Shown here: one piece after another, positions 4,733-12,911 of the stretch | Numbering within the stretch: position 1 is the first letter of the stretch | Layout of the letters: the number at the start of each line of letters is the position of its first letter | Virus record (IMG/VR): IMGVR_UViG_3300033153_007799 | Location: 1-35,001 of that record | Strand: one strand, 5' to 3' | DNA: 35,001 bases | DNA from: a virus | Program-made: the position numbers and the translations under genes | Notes under the pieces: generated by a model | The model's database searches: none | Seen by the model: the letters and a program-made list of their open reading frames with translations, nothing else | Told to the model about the DNA's origin: nothing

Positions 4733-4963
4733 AAAAATACGAAAGAATTTTAGACTTCGTTTTGATTTGGTACAAAAGCTGGAATTGCAATCAAGGCAAA
4801 CCGGTTTTAAAAAACACGAATCGTTGAGGATGCATTGATTGAGTATTTCCAAAAATATAAAGTCCGAATTGAAACGCCTAAGATGCAATTTAATGGTGAT
4901 ATATCTGAGATGGAACTCGTCCCAGATTACAACAGTAAAGAGTGGATGGAGATAGCTCGATGA
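4722..4963 (+). pseudogene. Ribbon-helix-helix (CopG/Arc-like) protein, frameshifted in an A run
   Basis: ATG 4722 follows AGGAAGG. Frame 1 reads MSVRKIRKNFRLRFDLVQKL and on to GFKKHESLRMH, stopping at 4836-4838. The -1 frame from 4814 reads on to TGA 4961-4963 as (T)RIVEDALIEYFQKYKVRIE and onward. Joined, they give the classical RHH fold: a basic beta strand (NFRLRF), helix 1, a turn 'TGFKKTR', then helix 2 'IVEDALIEYF'. One A added to the six-A run at 4809-4814 restores it. The cause may be a real 1-base deletion, a homopolymer read error, or slippage on the A run (programmed or transcriptional). The intact product would be about 80 residues. Its end overlaps the RusA start (ATGA). Confidence 0.65.
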
Positions 4964-5364
4964 GATCGGTTGTTATATTGGGACGACCTGTCTCAGTTAA
5001 TCATATGTACAGGGGCGGCCGCAGGTATCTGACAGAAGCGGGGAAACAATACAAACGCACAGTAGCTCTTTTATGCAAGGATCAAAACCCCGAACTGGAA
5101 AAATTAAAGGGCGGTTTTATTGCCCTTGTTGTTTATAGATGGAAAGACAGACGGCGCAGGGACATTACAAATTACGAAAAAATAATAATGGATGCGCTTT
5201 CTGGAATTTTGTACAACGATGATAGCCAGGGCGTCATCTTTACTGCCGTAAAAATACTTGGTGAACCGGTTGAAAGCACGACGGTACAGATTTATACGAT
5301 GGAGGAATATCATGAATTTCTGGAAGATCTATCTCATTATCATAGCCTTTACGATCAGGATTGA
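4960..5364 (+). CDS. rusA: RusA-family Holliday junction resolvase
   Basis: 134 residues from ATG 4960, which overlaps the upstream TGA and has GGAG at 4948-4951 (8-base spacing); the upstream in-frame start at 4942 is less likely. RusA endonucleases cut four-way junctions as dimers, using acidic residues. Visible family marks are the N-terminal 'GRPVSVNHMYRGGRRYLTEAGKQYK' block and the metal-binding core 'RRRDITNYEKIIMDALSGIL' followed by YNDDSQ. Within these lie the conserved Asp of 'D--N--K---DAL' and the 'NDDSQ' Asp pair. The length is normal for the family. It fits with the ERF annealase at 32920: recombination intermediates and branched DNA are resolved before packaging. The last 53 bases overlap the next gene. 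Confidence 0.88.
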   Translation: MRSVVILGRPVSVNHMYRGGRRYLTEAGKQYKRTVALLCKDQNPELEKLKGGFIALVVYRWKDRRRRDITNYEKIIMDALSGILYNDDSQGVIFTAVKILGEPVESTTVQIYTMEEYHEFLEDLSHYHSLYDQD

Positions 5365-6046
5365 CGCACAGCAGGTCTACACATTTCCCGATTCCGTAGA
5401 AACCCTGCGGGTAAGCTGGTCTCATGACAACCCTATAGGTGAGCCTGTATATTTTACTGTATATCGCAATGGCGGATACATGGCTGGCGTGCAGGATGAG
5501 TTATTTATTAATGTGCAGAGATCCTGGTTTCTGGCAGACACAACAAGATTATGGGTGACGGCGACTGATTCCGCTGGAAATGAGAGTGGGTATAGAGATT
5601 ATGCTGTTGTCGTTTTTCTGGAAGAACCGCCGGAGCCCACGGTCTATGAGGCGGATGCGGATAAACTCTGGATGTGGACGAAAACAGGCGCAATGTCAAA
5701 AACACTGGATGCTATAAAATTATATGGGTATGATGTAGGCGATAATTGTGGTAAATTAAGCAAGATATTGTTATTTGGATCAGGCCAATATCAGGTTGCT
5801 ATTTGGGGTCATGGGCCTCGAGCGCAGGTCAGTATCGACGATGACATCAGGGAAATTGTATTGACGGGAGAATCACCGCACTTTATTTATTTTGATGTCA
5901 TGGCTGGTGACAAATTAACAGCTATCCAGACAGTTCGGGGGAATGATATTGAATTGCAGAAAATTAAAATCACATCTGTTGGAGAAGAAGCAGACCGGAT
6001 ACCGCCTAATGATCCATATAGCCTTGATGTGAGGATCGGAAAATGA
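5312..6046 (+). CDS. Secreted protein with FnIII-like and beta-sandwich domains
   Basis: 244 residues from ATG 5312, with GGAGG at 5301-5305. An upstream start (5258) would put 18 basic residues before the signal peptide. Residues 1-20 (MNFWKIYLIIIAFTIRIDAQ) look like a Sec signal peptide. Residues about 25-100 resemble a fibronectin type III repeat ('VSWSHDNPIGEPVYFTVYRN' to 'WVTATDSAGNESGYRDYAVVV'). Residues about 125-235 form a beta-rich domain with 'FIYFDVMAGDKLTAI', like a carbohydrate-binding sandwich. It overlaps rusA by 53 bases and ends just before the late promoter. A secreted adhesin in the early arm is unusual. Surface modification, superinfection exclusion or virion decoration are all possible. 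Confidence 0.65.
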   Translation: MNFWKIYLIIIAFTIRIDAQQVYTFPDSVETLRVSWSHDNPIGEPVYFTVYRNGGYMAGVQDELFINVQRSWFLADTTRLWVTATDSAGNESGYRDYAVVVFLEEPPEPTVYEADADKLWMWTKTGAMSKTLDAIKLYGYDVGDNCGKLSKILLFGSGQYQVAIWGHGPRAQVSIDDDIREIVLTGESPHFIYFDVMAGDKLTAIQTVRGNDIELQKIKITSVGEEADRIPPNDPYSLDVRIGK

Positions 6047-6190
6047 AAAATAAACTGAATTTAATTTATCATAAAAGGATAAAATATAGACAGCTAATAA
6101 AAAAAGCCTTGACATTAGTTTAATATATATTATATTCCCGAAAAGGTCGTTTTATGAATTGACAAGACCTATTTAAGTAGGGGATAAATT
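6047..6190 (+). promoter_or_regulatory. Late promoter (TTGACA 6109, TATATT 6131)
   Basis: TTGACA at 6109-6114 is separated by 16 bases from TATATT at 6131-6136, in an AT-rich gap upstream of the small terminase gene. Transcription would start near 6143, about 45 bases before the TerS ATG, with AGGGGA at 6178-6183 as ribosome site. It is the best sigma70-like promoter in front of the late genes. No operator or dedicated activator site is evident. Confidence 0.65.
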
Positions 6191-6709
6191 ATGGCACGTT
6201 CGAAATGGGAAGATGATTTTCCAGAGCGTGCCTTTTCTTTTTTACAAAAAGGTCATATTGAGCTTGAATTGGCTAAACATCTTGGAATATCCGAGGCAAC
6301 TCTCAATGATTATAAAAATAAATATCCTGAATTTTTAAAGGCCATAAAAGAAGGGAAAAGAAAAACAGATGATGAGGTCGAAAATGCACTGCTGAAGAGG
6401 GCACTTGGTTATACTTATATCGAGGAGACAAGAGAACCCGTACTGATAAAAAAGAAAATTGGGGGGAGACATAAAAAAATATCATTATCCGAGGAGATGA
6501 TATTAACCAAGACGGTGACGAAAAATATAGCTCCTGACGTTACGGCTTGTATTTTCTGGCTGAAAAACAGAAGGCCGGATCAGTGGAGAGACAGGAAACA
6601 GATTGATCTTGACCTTGATCTTGAAGATGGAGTTTTGATCATTGAAAGACCGGCAAGAGAAAAAAATAAACGAACCGGAAATAAGAAAAAAACTCGTACT
6701 GCATCCTGA
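6191..6709 (+). CDS. terS: Terminase small subunit
   Basis: 172 residues from ATG 6191. TerS binds the packaging site and guides TerL. Residues about 20-50 form a helix-turn-helix ('HIELELAKHLGISEATLNDY'), followed by 'YPEFLKAIKEGKRKTDDEVE', 'ALLKRALGY-Y-EE', and the conserved end 'IAPDVTACIFWLKNRRPDQW' then RDRK. These are the hallmarks of this TerS family. The basic C-terminal tail (REKNKRTGNKKKTRT) overlaps the TerL start region. First gene of the late operon. The circularly permuted map with no evident cos end suggests headful packaging, but this cannot be proved from one sequence. Confidence 0.85.
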   Translation: MARSKWEDDFPERAFSFLQKGHIELELAKHLGISEATLNDYKNKYPEFLKAIKEGKRKTDDEVENALLKRALGYTYIEETREPVLIKKKIGGRHKKISLSEEMILTKTVTKNIAPDVTACIFWLKNRRPDQWRDRKQIDLDLDLEDGVLIIERPAREKNKRTGNKKKTRTAS

Positions 6710-7979
6710 CCAGGATCGGTTTATATTTGATAATTGGAAATACGGTTGTTTCTTTGGAGAGTTGGGGAACGGCAAAACAACTTCCGCTATTCTGAGGGCA
6801 AGACGTTTGTCTGTCCAATATCCCAGAAATACGGGGATGGTGCTACGTAAAACATGGGCCGATAATCGGGACACGACATTAAAACAGTTCCATGAGATGT
6901 TTCCCGAATGGGAAAAATACTACACGGAAAAAACACACAGGCTCCCGAACGGATCAGTCATTTTCTGGCGCGGCATGGATCGGGTTGGACGTGTCAAACA
7001 ATTACTCAATTATAATCTTGGATGGTTCTGGCTTGAGCAAATGGAAGAGTTATTTGAGGAAGTGTGGAATGTGCTTGAGGGGCGGTTGAAACTTAATCAT
7101 GTCAAACTGTCCGGTTTTGGAACTGCAAATCCGGCGGGTCATAACTGGTGCTATAATAAATTCATCGCTCCTGACAAGATTAAAGAATATCACTATTTCC
7201 AGCCGCCGCCGAGATGGAACAAGCTGAACCTGCCTGATAAATACTATGAGGAGAAAGAAAAAAGCTGGCCCGCTGAGATGGTGGATCGGTATCTCAACGG
7301 CAATCATGAGGGATATGAGGGATTAATATATTCGAATTTTAACAGGTTGAATCATATTGCAAGGCCCGCTTTAACGCCGCAGGATGTGGCAATGATCCAG
7401 AGGGATGCAAAAAACTTCGGTCAGTTTTATGAGTTCCAGGATTACGGTATCAGTTCTACGAGTCCCATGACATGGTATCTGGTGTGGCGAAGGCCGGATG
7501 GCAAGATGATCATACTGGACGAGTTTTATAAATATAAGTGCATGCCGAAAGAAGCGGCTGATTGGGTTAAAACGACACGCATCAAATGGGATGTCAGGGA
7601 CAGATTGATCGCAACGTATGGATGTCCGAGAACGTTTCAAAAAGAGAAGGATGGGACAACACCTGCACAGTTTTTTTATACTAATCATGGGATCAATTTA
7701 TTGCCAGCCCCATGCCTGTTTGAAACCCGTTATCCTATCGTATATGGAGCGTTCGAAAATAATCAAATAATAATAAATGAAACATGCACTCACATGATAG
7801 CCGAGTTGGAAGCGTTGACATGGGAGAACAGGGGAACGGCGAGTGATCATGCTATTGAGCCTCTTGAACGCGGTTTGCTGAAAGTGCTGGCGATGCCGGT
7901 TGAGCAGATAGATGTGCAGAGGGCAAACAGGGGGGCTGCAAAAGCGATAACCGCTAATCTGATGGAGACAGATTTCTGA
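6642..7979 (+). CDS. terL: Terminase large subunit
   Basis: 445 residues. The start is TTG 6642, inside the end of terS, with GGAG at 6629-6632 (9-base spacing). It is the packaging motor: an N-terminal ATPase with Walker A 'FGELGNGKTTSA' (residues about 33-44) and a Walker B-like 'LGWFWLEQMEEL'. A coupling 'GTANPAGHNW' follows. The C-terminal RNase H-like nuclease begins at 'FQDYGISSTSPMTWYLV' (first Asp), then 'MIILDEFYKY', and ends with 'TASDHAIEPLERGLLK', the usual late acidic motif. The length is typical. It overlaps the portal gene by one base (TGATG). Confidence 0.92.
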   Translation: MKDRQEKKINEPEIRKKLVLHPDQDRFIFDNWKYGCFFGELGNGKTTSAILRARRLSVQYPRNTGMVLRKTWADNRDTTLKQFHEMFPEWEKYYTEKTHRLPNGSVIFWRGMDRVGRVKQLLNYNLGWFWLEQMEELFEEVWNVLEGRLKLNHVKLSGFGTANPAGHNWCYNKFIAPDKIKEYHYFQPPPRWNKLNLPDKYYEEKEKSWPAEMVDRYLNGNHEGYEGLIYSNFNRLNHIARPALTPQDVAMIQRDAKNFGQFYEFQDYGISSTSPMTWYLVWRRPDGKMIILDEFYKYKCMPKEAADWVKTTRIKWDVRDRLIATYGCPRTFQKEKDGTTPAQFFYTNHGINLLPAPCLFETRYPIVYGAFENNQIIINETCTHMIAELEALTWENRGTASDHAIEPLERGLLKVLAMPVEQIDVQRANRGAAKAITANLMETDF

Positions 7980-10057
7980 TGGCTGATGATAAAAAAGCAA
8001 GACCGGATACAAAGCAGAAGGGATATGTCGGAACCGTCATTACTGGCGGTCGGATTTACAAAGAAGAATACAATCTCACTTTAGCCAACGAAAGGGCTTT
8101 GCCTGTTTATGACAAGATGTACAGGACAGATGCACAGGTGAAAGCAACGGCTTTAGCGATCATGTTGCCGATACTGGCTGCAGAGTGGGATATTCAACCG
8201 GCGTCCCAGGACGAGGCAGATAAGAAAATATCAGATTTTGTCAGGGAAAACTTTTTTGAGAATCCAAATTTTACATGGAACTCCCTGTTGAGACAGATCC
8301 TTAAATATCCGATTTACGGGTTTTACTGTTTCGAAAAAATACCAATGATCAAAAACGGTAAAGTTTACTACAGGAAGATCGAAGCGCGCTTGCCAAAGAC
8401 GATACAAAAGTGGAACGCAGATAAGGAGACGGGGAATCTTGCGTCTGTCCAGCAGTGGGTATACAATGGAACGAATTATGTTGATCCTGTAATACCAGCT
8501 GAATATCTATTACTTTTTGTAAATGATCAGGAAGGGCAGAACTGGAGAGGGACATCATTTTTAAGATCCGCTTACCGCAACTTCTTTATCAAGGAAAAAT
8601 TACTAAAAATAGATGCAATCAAGCATGAGCGTTTCGGTGTTGGCCTTCCTGTGATTGAATTGCCGGAAGCTCCCCAGCAGGACGATGAGGAGCGAGCTAA
8701 GACCATTGGAGAAACCTTTCGGGCGCATGAAAATGCTTACATGGTTGTACCGCATGGTTTTAAGGTGTCCTCTTTTGAAGTGTCTGGAAAGTCAAATATA
8801 GATGTAACAAGGTCAATCCAGATGCATAATGAGGAAATATCCTCAAACATCCTCAGTCAGTTTATGGATTTGGGAAAAACAAGTTCAGGATCGAGGGCTT
8901 TGGGCGGGACGCTTCGGGATATGTTTTTGCTTTCATTGCAATCATTTGCCCAGAATATCGAGGATGAGATAAATGAGGGATCAGAGGGGCGGCAGTGTAT
9001 CAAACAGCTGGTGGATTGGAATTTTTCCGGCGTTAAAAAATATCCCAAACTCAGAGCGTCCAAGATTGCGAATATAGATTTTGGTCAGGTCAGCGCGTCA
9101 TTGTCCGCTTTGGCTGGCGCGCAGTTAATATCACCGGATGATGAACTTGAAAGATGGATCAGGAAAACATTTGATCTGCCTGAAGTTTCTGAGGAAGATG
9201 CCAAGGAGAAGCGCAAGGCAAAAGATTTTCATGATTCGAGCATTCATATACATGAGTTTTCCGGTGACTGGAGTGAGGGGGAACCGTTTTCCAGAGAGCT
9301 GACTCCCTTGGAAAAGAGCATAAACATGAAAGAAATAGAGTCTAAAATCAGGACAGCCAACAATGATATTATAAAAATGGCCGATGATTTCAGGGGAGAA
9401 ATTATCACAAAACTCGTCAATAAGAACATGGGCCTTTTGACGAAAAAGATGTCTTTCGAGAATTTCTCTGCGTCTTTGGATAAGGTGAAACTGCCCCTGT
9501 CCGGCGCACTTGAGAACAAGCTCAGAAAGAGTTTGGTTGAGGTGTTTGACTATTCAAAAAACAAGGTCAGGGATGAATTAACAAATAAAAAGAAATATAT
9601 TGATAGTGTAATAGAGGATCAGGATGAAACTAAAAAGGCGGTCAGGACACTGGCGACAATTGCTGTGGGAACTCTGGCTGTTAAACTCCTGACAGAGTGG
9701 AAAAGGGAAATGCTCAGACAACGAATGGCAGGTACGGTTGACAGCGAGGGGTTGGTTGCCAGCCTTGCGACCCTGACTTCGGGAGATTGGAAAAGAGAGG
9801 TCAGGGGCCGTGTCATGGAATCGTTCGGTTTGGCGCGAAACAGCGAAGCTAAGAAATACGCTGATCAAATAGATTATGTGATCCGATCCGAGGTGATGGA
9901 TTCGAACACATGCAATCCATGCGCTAAGGTAGATGGGAAAAAATTTACATTGAACAGCCCTGAAGCAAGAGATTTCTTGAGAGGGCCATACGTACATTGC
10001 AAAGGCCGCGAGAATTGCCGTGGTATAAATATCTATGTACGAAAGGATGAGGAGTGA
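7979..10057 (+). CDS. Portal protein fused to a MuF-type head morphogenesis domain
   Basis: 692 residues. The first ~430 resemble DUF935/Mu gp29-like portals ('LPVYDKMYRTDAQVKATALA', 'AAEWDIQPAS', 'KHERFGVGLPVIELP', 'FMDLGKTSSGSRALGGTLRD'). These form the dodecameric DNA gate. Residues about 560-692 are a MuF/SPP1 gp7-like domain: 'VIRSEVMDSNTCNPCAKVDG' followed by KKF, then 'GPYVHCKGRENCRGI'. Four Cys in this part could bind a metal. Portal and MuF are usually separate neighbouring genes, so this is a fusion. A helical linker (residues about 430-560) joins them. The stop is followed after 3 bases by the protease gene, with GAGGAG at 10049-10054. Confidence 0.88.
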   Translation: MADDKKARPDTKQKGYVGTVITGGRIYKEEYNLTLANERALPVYDKMYRTDAQVKATALAIMLPILAAEWDIQPASQDEADKKISDFVRENFFENPNFTWNSLLRQILKYPIYGFYCFEKIPMIKNGKVYYRKIEARLPKTIQKWNADKETGNLASVQQWVYNGTNYVDPVIPAEYLLLFVNDQEGQNWRGTSFLRSAYRNFFIKEKLLKIDAIKHERFGVGLPVIELPEAPQQDDEERAKTIGETFRAHENAYMVVPHGFKVSSFEVSGKSNIDVTRSIQMHNEEISSNILSQFMDLGKTSSGSRALGGTLRDMFLLSLQSFAQNIEDEINEGSEGRQCIKQLVDWNFSGVKKYPKLRASKIANIDFGQVSASLSALAGAQLISPDDELERWIRKTFDLPEVSEEDAKEKRKAKDFHDSSIHIHEFSGDWSEGEPFSRELTPLEKSINMKEIESKIRTANNDIIKMADDFRGEIITKLVNKNMGLLTKKMSFENFSASLDKVKLPLSGALENKLRKSLVEVFDYSKNKVRDELTNKKKYIDSVIEDQDETKKAVRTLATIAVGTLAVKLLTEWKREMLRQRMAGTVDSEGLVASLATLTSGDWKREVRGRVMESFGLARNSEAKKYADQIDYVIRSEVMDSNTCNPCAKVDGKKFTLNSPEARDFLRGPYVHCKGRENCRGINIYVRKDEE

Positions 10058-10060
10058 GCT

Positions 10061-11458
10061 ATGCCATGGAAAAAGGAAGATGTGGACGAACATAAAAAGG
10101 GTTTGTCACCTGACGAAAAAGATAAATGGGTAAAAATTGCCAACAGCGCATTGGAAGAATGTTTGAAGGAAGGCAAGCTCGATGCTTCTGAATGCGAGGC
10201 TAAAGCCATTCGGATTGCCAATGGGCAGGTTGGCATGACAGAGAGATATTTCATTCATCTTGATGCGGATAAATTTTTCACAGAAACACGGGAGGTTGAA
10301 GGTAAAATACTCCGCAAGACATTGTTTCTATATACAGGACATTTCAAACATCCGGTGAGCGGTGAAATTAAAATAACAAAGGAGGGTCTTAGACACGGAT
10401 TGAACAACTGGAAAAACGGGATCGGAGTGAAATATATTGATGACAGTGTGCCGGTCTTGCATTGTAATTATGATCATCCGAATAGTTATTCCACTAATCC
10501 TGAAGAGAATAAAAATTCAGGCTTGATCTATGATTTTACGCTGGAAGGAAACAAGCTTTTCGCATGGGTACTCTGGACGCCCAAGGCAGAGGAATACATC
10601 CGCAATAAAGAGTATTTGTGGATCAGTCCCGAATTCGCAAAGGACTGGAAAGATGAGGAAGGAGAGAGCCATGGTTTTACTTGTCTCGGCATGGCCCTGA
10701 CAAATTATCCCTTCCTCAAGAAAGAACAATTTGCAGTAAAATTATCAGATGGTAAATTTGCTCAAATGTCAGAGCAGGAACTTTATTTGGAGGTAAACCA
10801 AATGACTGAGAAAGAATATCGCAAGCTTCTTGGAATTGATGACAAGGCGGACATCCAGGAGAGCATAATCGCGCTGACTGAATCCGCGAAACTTGTCACC
10901 GATGCAAGAAAACTCTTTGAGATGAAAGATGATGATGATTTCATCAAAACATTATCGAAGCATAAAGAAGAGGAAGAAAAGGCAGTAACCAGTTTCGCAG
11001 AGTTGCAGGCAACTGTCGGTGATATTGAGAAATCCGCAGAGGGCAAGATGTTTGTGGATAAAGCCGAATACACAACTCTCGTAGAGGATGCCGCGAAAGG
11101 TGTTAGGGCGTTGGAGCGTATCCAGTTCATGGAAGCCGAAAAAAAGGTAGACACGGAAATTGGATCAGGCAAAACACGCATAGCACCGAAGCAGAGAGAA
11201 TGGGCGATAAATTATTGCCTGTCCGATCCCGAAGGATTTGAAAAATATCTGGAGAATGCACCGGTTGTAGTCAACACAGAAGTTAAGGGAAGCGGTGGCG
11301 ACAATCCGGTATTTTCAGATGATCCCAGAATTGTTTTCCACAATGCCGTTCTGGCGAAGGTTGAAGAATCTGGGAACAAGCTGGACTATTCCGAGGCATC
11401 AGAGTTGGTCAAGGCTGAAAAGCCTGAATTATTCAAAGCCTGGCGGGAACTGAAATAA
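10061..11458 (+). CDS. Prohead protease (Mu I-like) with C-terminal scaffold
   Basis: 465 residues. Residues 1-55 ('KKEDVDEHKKGLSPDEKDKW' to 'ASECEAKAIRIANG') are a small domain often seen at the front of phage head proteases. Residues about 60-245 match the Mu I-like protease family: 'GLIYDFTLEGNKLFAWVLWT', 'AEEYIRNKEYLWISPEF', 'GMALTNYPFL'. The protease removes scaffold during head maturation. From about residue 248 the chain is a charged, helical scaffold region, ending in a short 'VFHNAVLAKVEESGNK' tail. The order portal-MuF, protease/scaffold, decoration, capsid is the Mu/lambda plan. A nested start at 10802 would produce the scaffold part alone. Confidence 0.8.
   Translation: MPWKKEDVDEHKKGLSPDEKDKWVKIANSALEECLKEGKLDASECEAKAIRIANGQVGMTERYFIHLDADKFFTETREVEGKILRKTLFLYTGHFKHPVSGEIKITKEGLRHGLNNWKNGIGVKYIDDSVPVLHCNYDHPNSYSTNPEENKNSGLIYDFTLEGNKLFAWVLWTPKAEEYIRNKEYLWISPEFAKDWKDEEGESHGFTCLGMALTNYPFLKKEQFAVKLSDGKFAQMSEQELYLEVNQMTEKEYRKLLGIDDKADIQESIIALTESAKLVTDARKLFEMKDDDDFIKTLSKHKEEEEKAVTSFAELQATVGDIEKSAEGKMFVDKAEYTTLVEDAAKGVRALERIQFMEAEKKVDTEIGSGKTRIAPKQREWAINYCLSDPEGFEKYLENAPVVVNTEVKGSGGDNPVFSDDPRIVFHNAVLAKVEESGNKLDYSEASELVKAEKPELFKAWRELK
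10802..11458 (+). CDS. Nested in-frame scaffold protein
   Basis: Inside the protease gene, ATG 10802 is in frame (codon 248) and preceded by a perfect GGAGG at 10789-10793 with 8-base spacing, much better than expected inside a gene. The product is 218 residues: MTEKEYRKLLGIDDKADIQE and then long helices rich in Lys, Glu and Ala, ending at the shared stop. Lambda C/Nu3 and Mu I/Z use the same plan: a protease with its scaffold encoded as an internal translation product of the same gene. The scaffold lines the procapsid, is cleaved and leaves before packaging. Confidence 0.7.
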   Translation: MTEKEYRKLLGIDDKADIQESIIALTESAKLVTDARKLFEMKDDDDFIKTLSKHKEEEEKAVTSFAELQATVGDIEKSAEGKMFVDKAEYTTLVEDAAKGVRALERIQFMEAEKKVDTEIGSGKTRIAPKQREWAINYCLSDPEGFEKYLENAPVVVNTEVKGSGGDNPVFSDDPRIVFHNAVLAKVEESGNKLDYSEASELVKAEKPELFKAWRELK

Positions 11459-11487
11459 CCTGAAAGATTAACAATAGGAGAATAATA

Positions 11488-11874
11488 ATGTTATTTCAAT
11501 CGAAAGGTACTCTTGTGCCTATCAAGGTAAACTCGGATCTCAGCGAAAAACAATTCCACGCTGTTGCCTTATCATCCGGCGTTGCCACCTGCTCGCATAC
11601 CAAGGCCGATCCGGTTTTGGGTATATTGCAGGATGCCGTGAAGGGAACGTCAACCGACGTGAAAACCGCCTCTGTGCAGATTGATGGGATAACGCGCGCG
11701 GAGATTGGCGGCACAGTTGCTGAGAATGCGTATCTGATTGCAGACACAGATGGTCAACTGATTTCTGATGACGCCGCCGATCAATTTGTTGTGGGCATGG
11801 CGTTAGAGTCCGGTGTGGCCGGAGACATCATCGCTGTGGATTTAACCTGTAAAGGCCCGACCACAACGGCATAA
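11488..11874 (+). CDS. Capsid decoration protein
   Basis: 128 residues from ATG 11488, with AGGAG at 11477-11481. It is a small beta-rich protein of the DUF2190/lambda D-like head-stabilising type: 'LVPIKVNSDLSEKQFHAVAL', 'KADPVLGILQDAVKGT', 'VQIDGITRAEIGGTVAENAY', 'VVGMALESGVAGDIIAVDL'. Such proteins trimerise on the expanded capsid. Position directly between scaffold and major capsid genes is the standard place for it. Its own ribosome site is strong, as needed for high copy number. Confidence 0.75.
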   Translation: MLFQSKGTLVPIKVNSDLSEKQFHAVALSSGVATCSHTKADPVLGILQDAVKGTSTDVKTASVQIDGITRAEIGGTVAENAYLIADTDGQLISDDAADQFVVGMALESGVAGDIIAVDLTCKGPTTTA

Positions 11875-11889
11875 ATAGGAGACAAATAA

Positions 11890-12849
11890 ATGATTTCCAG
11901 ACATGAGATCCAGAGCGTTGATCCATACCTGACGAATCTTTCCATCGCATATGGAAACCGTCCTGATGGATTTATCGCTTCGAAGTTATTTCCCATTCTG
12001 AACACTGAGGGGAAACGAACAGGCCGTTACCGGAAATGGGGCAAGGGCTTGTTTCGGGAATACGAAGACGAAATGCCGCGCCTTGATCACGCGAACCGAA
12101 TCCAGATAAACCTTGATGATGACGGCACATTTGCCTGCGTCGTGCGAGCCATGGAAGACGGCATCGCAGATCGGGACAGGGGAGAATTTATCAGTCAGAG
12201 CATTGATCTTGCCGAGGTAATCAATCGCTATCTGACTGACGCTGTTCTGGTCGGCCGTGAACGCCGCGTTGCGACGATCGCAGCCTCGTCTTCTTATATG
12301 ACAAATTATTCAGCTTTGTCTGTTGCGGACAGATGGGATAATTACACGTCCGCCGACTCCGATCCTTTTGATGATGTGGATACCATGCGGGCCTCTATCC
12401 ACTCAAAGACCGGTCTGCCGATGAATACGATCGTGCTCGGTCGTCAGGTTTATGACAAGGTAAAACATCATCCCTTGATTTTGGACAGGATCAAATACAC
12501 GATGGCGGCCACAGGGAGAAATATCACGCCTGAATTACTTGCCGCCGCATTCGATGTTGAGACGGTGATCGTCGGAGACGCCCTTTATATCACGTCGAAG
12601 GAAGGACAAACGGAGACTCTCGGCTACATCTGGGGCAAGAATGTAATCGGAGCGTATGTCGATCCTGCTCCCTCCAATATGTCACAGACTCTTGGCCTGA
12701 TACCGTCGGTATACGGGAACGCCGGTCTTGTCACGACACGATGGTATGATGAGGGGGCGGAGGGTGAATTTATCCGCGTAAAGGCCGATGAGGACGAAAT
12801 CCTTGTCGAAGCTGATTGCGGTTATTTACTCCAAACAGTTGTATCATAA
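11890..12849 (+). CDS. Major capsid protein
   Basis: 319 residues from ATG 11890, preceded by AGGAG. Position after protease and decoration genes, the length and the sequence pattern support an HK97-fold capsid subunit: an N-terminal 'IQSVDPYLTNLSIAYGN' arm, 'ASKLFPILNTEGKRTGRYRK', a long central helix region, 'HSKTGLPMNTIVLGRQVYDK', 'TPELLAAAFDVETVIVGDA', and a C-terminal beta sheet ending 'ILVEADCGYLLQTVVS'. There is no long N-terminal delta domain, in keeping with the separate scaffold. Host-type codon use and strong translation signals fit a high-copy product. A perfect hairpin follows the gene. Confidence 0.8.
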   Translation: MISRHEIQSVDPYLTNLSIAYGNRPDGFIASKLFPILNTEGKRTGRYRKWGKGLFREYEDEMPRLDHANRIQINLDDDGTFACVVRAMEDGIADRDRGEFISQSIDLAEVINRYLTDAVLVGRERRVATIAASSSYMTNYSALSVADRWDNYTSADSDPFDDVDTMRASIHSKTGLPMNTIVLGRQVYDKVKHHPLILDRIKYTMAATGRNITPELLAAAFDVETVIVGDALYITSKEGQTETLGYIWGKNVIGAYVDPAPSNMSQTLGLIPSVYGNAGLVTTRWYDEGAEGEFIRVKADEDEILVEADCGYLLQTVVS

Positions 12850-12861
12850 CATTCACCAGCT

Positions 12862-12888
12862 GGCGGTCATTCATTGAGGGTGACCGCC
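12862..12888 (+). terminator. Hairpin after the major capsid gene
   Basis: GGCGGTCA (12862-12869) pairs perfectly with TGACCGCC (12881-12888) across an 11-base loop. There is no T-run, so it is more likely an attenuator, RNase-processing site or 3' mRNA stabiliser that sets the capsid transcript level apart from the downstream genes. Confidence 0.5.
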
Positions 12889-12911
12889 TAAAACAAAGAG
12901 AGGGGCACCGG

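Noticed and set aside
9578-10093. Long minus-strand frames opposite the portal, protease, tape measure and hub genes
   Set aside because: These are shadows of strong + strand genes with recognised domains; no ribosome sites.
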